A stretch of 64,000 nucleotides of DNA from Rhynchopus euleeides (taxonomy: Eukaryota > Euglenozoa > Diplonemea > Diplonemida > Diplonemidae), in contig OY723254.1 in NCBI GenBank assembly GCA_963210315.1, forward strand, positions 1,456,379-1,520,378. The letters run 5' to 3'. Below, piece by piece: positions 61,218-64,000 of this stretch. How positions within the stretch are numbered: the stretch's first letter is position 1; each line of letters opens with the position of its first letter. The notes below the pieces were generated by a model. The model saw nothing but the letters and a program-made list of their open reading frames with translations, did no database searches and had not been told where the DNA came from. The position numbers and the translations under genes are program-made.

Positions 61218-62565
61218 CTTCGTTGAAGGAAGACTGGGGAGCGCCTGGCTGTGGCCCATCCTCTTGTGGCATTCCGTGAGCAGATGAACGCATCGGACGT
61301 CGTCATTATATCGACACCAGCCGAAGATATTGGCCCTGTTGGTGGATGTCACAGGTTTACGGTGAGCTTTGTCTGGGGCCATCCGTTCACATCTTCTCGG
61401 TGGTTGTGGGGACTGCGGACGCCGTAGCTGAGGGGAATGCGCGGCGGGCTTCAGCAGTGGTTCTGATGCCTCTGCTACCGCATGAGCTTGCGGGTTTGCG
61501 GGGCCCATGCACCCTGGTTCCCCGAAGTGGCACCAATAGACCTTGTCCCCATTCCTTGCCCCAAAGTTTGCGGATTTGTGTGCCCCCTCCACTGGCAGGC
61601 GGTCCTCCAAAAAGAAAATCTCAAAAAAAACGAGATATTTCCCAAAAAAACGGGTGGCCAAAGTAAGTACTTGTATTCAACGGCCCAACGTGCCCCAGAG
61701 CCCAAAAAAAATTCATTACAGGGGGGGGTCAAATAAACGTACTTAGTTGAATAGTAGTACTTAGCCGAATAGTAGTACTTATTTTTTTGGGGCTCTGGGG
61801 CACGTTGGGCCGTTGAATAGTAGTACTTACTTTTCACCCTTTTTTTGGGGGAAATTTTTCGTTTTTTTTGAGATTTTCTTTTTGGAGACACACAAATCTG
61901 CAAACTTTGGGGCAAGGAATGGGGACAACGGGGTCTATTGGTGCCACTTAGGGGAACCAGGGTGCACGGGGTCCGTAGAGGGGGGAAGTGACCTACGCTC
62001 AAAGATATGTCGTGACGAAGGGAATCGGGGCATCCCCCCTCAGACACATACGGACGGGAAACCAGCGAACCCGCAAACTCCTGCGGTCCAGAGGCATCAG
62101 AACCACTGCTGAAGACCGCAAACCCGGAAACCCGCAAACTCCTGGGGTCCAGAGGCGTCAAAATCACTGCTGAAGAGCGGCGCGCATTAAACGACTCCTC
62201 ATCTACGGCGTCCGCAGTCCCTACCACCAACGAGAAGATGTGGACGGATGGCCCCAGACACACCTCACCATAGATGTAGCCTTCGAGGACCAGCTGAGCC
62301 CACCCCCCACCCCCCGCAGCCCCCTTCCCTGACGTTGTTTGACATTCTCTCCTGTTGTGCAGCACTGATCAACACACGCCCGCAAACCCGCAATCCAACT
62401 GCCCAGATTTCACCATCCACCAACAGAGCCAATAGCTTCGGCTGGTGTCCGACATAATGATGACGTCCGATGCTTTCATGTGCCTCCTGCTGATGGAATG
62501 CCTCCTGTTCAAGATATTCGAGGATGGGCCACCGCCATGCGCTCCCCGGCCTTCCTTCAACCAAC
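61218..62565. repeat. Large imperfect inverted repeat
   Basis: Left arm 61218-61660 and right arm about 61868-62565 share, in opposite orientation, segments such as GTTGAAGGAAG, GGCCATCCGTTCACATCTTC, GGACTGCGGACGCCGTAG and CCCATTCCTTGCCCCAAAG. The arms look like two copies of a once-coding sequence with different internal deletions. The middle holds the TCAAATAAACGTACTTAG repeat. Confidence 0.75.
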
Positions 62566-63025
62566 TGGCCCGGGCCAGGGCACGCTGGTAGCCGAGCGCT
62601 TGCGGGATATGGGGTACGTGCTGAAGGTGTCGGGTGAGGAGGACGGGTTCGTGAAGAGCTCCCTTTGTCCGGACCTCACCTTCGCACCAAGCACAGAAAC
62701 ATACCCTGAGGCTGGTGGTGCGGACCTTGAACCTGGGTTGGACGGGAAGGCAAAAGAGAGCACAGAGAAGCAGTCCACCCAAAAGAAAGTTGTGTCTCAG
62801 CCAACCCAACAGTCAAGCATCTTGGCATGGGCGAAGCCGGTTCGTGTGAACTCTCTCACACAGACACAGCCTTCCCAGTCCTCCCAGTCCTCCGAAAAGA
62901 AGCGCGCAGCGTCCCCGACCACCCAGACTCCCAACAAACACCGCAGGCTCTGCAAAGGGTGTAGGAAGCCTGGGCACAACATGCAGACTTGCCCCAGCAA
63001 GCCCAAGAACTTGAAGAAGAAGTAA
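62498..63025 (+). CDS. CCHC zinc-knuckle protein fragment
   Basis: Open from ATG 62498 to TAA 63025, 175 residues. The first part (RGWATAMRSPAFLQPTGPGQ) derives from the inverted repeat. A Ser/Gln/Thr-rich stretch follows, then CKGCRKPGHNMQTCPSKPKN, a C-x2-C-x4-H-x4-C knuckle with basic tail. Knuckles of this GHNxxTC type end many MULE/FAR1-like transposases and some retroelement proteins. The upstream catalytic part is not in frame, so this is probably the 3' exon or remnant of a transposase gene. Confidence 0.5.
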   Translation: MPPVQDIRGWATAMRSPAFLQPTGPGQGTLVAERLRDMGYVLKVSGEEDGFVKSSLCPDLTFAPSTETYPEAGGADLEPGLDGKAKESTEKQSTQKKVVSQPTQQSSILAWAKPVRVNSLTQTQPSQSSQSSEKKRAASPTTQTPNKHRRLCKGCRKPGHNMQTCPSKPKNLKKK

Positions 63026-64000
63026 GTTGGGGCGTGCTGGTTGTGGCTTGTCTTTTTCACATCTTTTTTTTAAGCATCAACGCACCAACCAACCACCGAC
63101 AGTGAAGCTGACAGCTCTGATGAACTGTGTATGCTTTCACTAACTCAACAAGAATGTCAACCAGGGGGGGGGGGGGGGGGCAATACAAATCAAAACGGTA
63201 CGAAACCAAATGAGGGGCGAGTGGTAGGACGAGAACAGAGCGGATACTCGACCGGAAGGCAGAAGAAGTGAGAGACGGACGACAGCAGTGACCAGCGCGC
63301 CCCTGGTGGACCAAACAGCCCCGCAGAGCCCCTGCAAACAGCGTTTTTAGGAAAAGTTGAATAGACGTACTTAGTACGTCTATTCGCTCGCAAACTATTT
63401 ATTAATTTTCTGGCGAGGTCGATTTAGGCCCGCGCGTTCGCCGAATAGTAGTACTAAGTACGTTTATTTGACCCCCCCCTGTAAAGATTTACCCTTGCAG
63501 GGGCTCTGCGGGGCTGTTTGGTCCACCAGGGGCGCGCTGGTCACTGCTGTCGTCCGTCTCTCACTTCTTCTGCCTTCCGGTCGAGTATCCGCTCTGTTCT
63601 CGTCCTACCACTCGCCCCTCATTTGGTTTCGTACCGCTTTGATTTGTATTGCCCCCCCCCCCCTGGTTGACATTCTTGTTGAGTTAGTGAAAGCATACAC
63701 AGTTCATCAGAGCTGTCAGCTTCACTGTCGGTGGTTGGTTGGTGCGTTGATGCTTAAAAAAAAGATGTGAAAAAGACAAGCCACAACCAGCACGCCCCAA
63801 CTTACTTCTTCTTCAAGTTCTTGGGCTTGCTGGGGCAAGTCTGCATGTTGTGCCCAGGCTTCCTACACCCTTTGCAGAGCCTGCGGTGTTTGTTGGGAGT
63901 CTGGGTGGTCGGGGACGCTGCGCGCTTCTTTTCGGAGGACTGGGAGGACTGGGAAGGCTGTGTCTGTGTGAGAGAGTTCACACGAACCGGCTTCGCCCAT
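62826..64000. repeat. Long inverted duplication with about 500-bp arms
   Basis: Left arm 62826-63339 and right arm 63497-64000 (continuing past the window) are near-identical reverse complements, separated by the GGGGTCAAATAAACG repeat. Both arms contain the zinc-knuckle coding end, the G- or C-run (63163-63180; 63652-63663) and CTGCGGGGCTGTTTGGTCCA or its complement. Confidence 0.9.
63802..64000 (-). CDS. Second copy of the CCHC zinc-knuckle gene end (partial)
   Basis: Minus-strand copy of the last 66 codons of 62498-63025, ending at the same TAA (complement at 63802-63804) and running off the window at the MGEAGSCELS-equivalent position (ATGGGCGAAGCC in plus sense of the gene). The knuckle C-x2-C-x4-H-x4-C is intact. 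Confidence 0.7.
   Translation of the reverse strand, partial: WAKPVRVNSLTQTQPSQSSQSSEKKRAASPTTQTPNKHRRLCKGCRKPGHNMQTCPSKPKNLKKK

Overview
The window looks like nuclear DNA of a unicellular eukaryote. It has GT-AG introns, a tyrosine-kinase-like (TKL) kinase, a Gemin6-like RNP protein, a PEBP-family protein, a PPR protein, retrotransposons of the DIRS and LINE types, and many TIR and foldback elements. There is no operon layout, no rRNA and no convincing tRNA. The GC-rich coding bias, long C/G runs and gene set would suit an alveolate or stramenopile-like alga or protist such as a chromerid. That is a guess; the sequence alone does not fix the taxon.

Layout. 1-482: no gene. 483-4651: a DIRS-type tyrosine-recombinase retrotransposon with inverted terminal repeats, a recombinase split between two frames, and an RT/RNase H ORF whose start overlaps the recombinase stop as ATGA. 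4652-6599: nothing recognised. 6602-15396: a nest of insertions, most levels bounded by inverted ends and several by exact target-site duplications (TSDs). It carries a hAT-like transposase gene (8429-10954) and a 274-codon gene of unknown function (12134-12958). About 15690-20575: a second nest built round a CACGGTGG-ended palindromic element. 21404-23914: a four-exon kinase gene. 24407-25464: a third CACGGTGG palindrome carrying a TA-targeting MITE. 25465-39000: low-complexity sequence and more TIR elements, including a deletion derivative of the 274-codon element and an element with three unidentified ORFs (35428-38401).

39221-41548: two host genes, Gemin6-like and a secreted epoxide hydrolase. 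43386-49172: a roughly 370-bp tandem repeat interrupted by a 5'-truncated LINE with RT, restriction-like endonuclease and OTU protease domains. 51460-60725: a cluster of host genes all on the plus strand: PEBP family, a small basic protein, a PPR protein, and a large membrane receptor whose C-terminus runs into a foldback repeat. 60725-64000: overlapping inverted repeats and a CCHC zinc-knuckle gene fragment present twice in opposite orientation.

How it fits together. Host genes are few, compact and separated by simple sequence. Mobile DNA dominates the first 38 kb. The palindromic elements are useful because one arm often preserves the empty site that an insertion broke in another arm or copy. 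This allows TSDs and insertion order to be read directly from the window.
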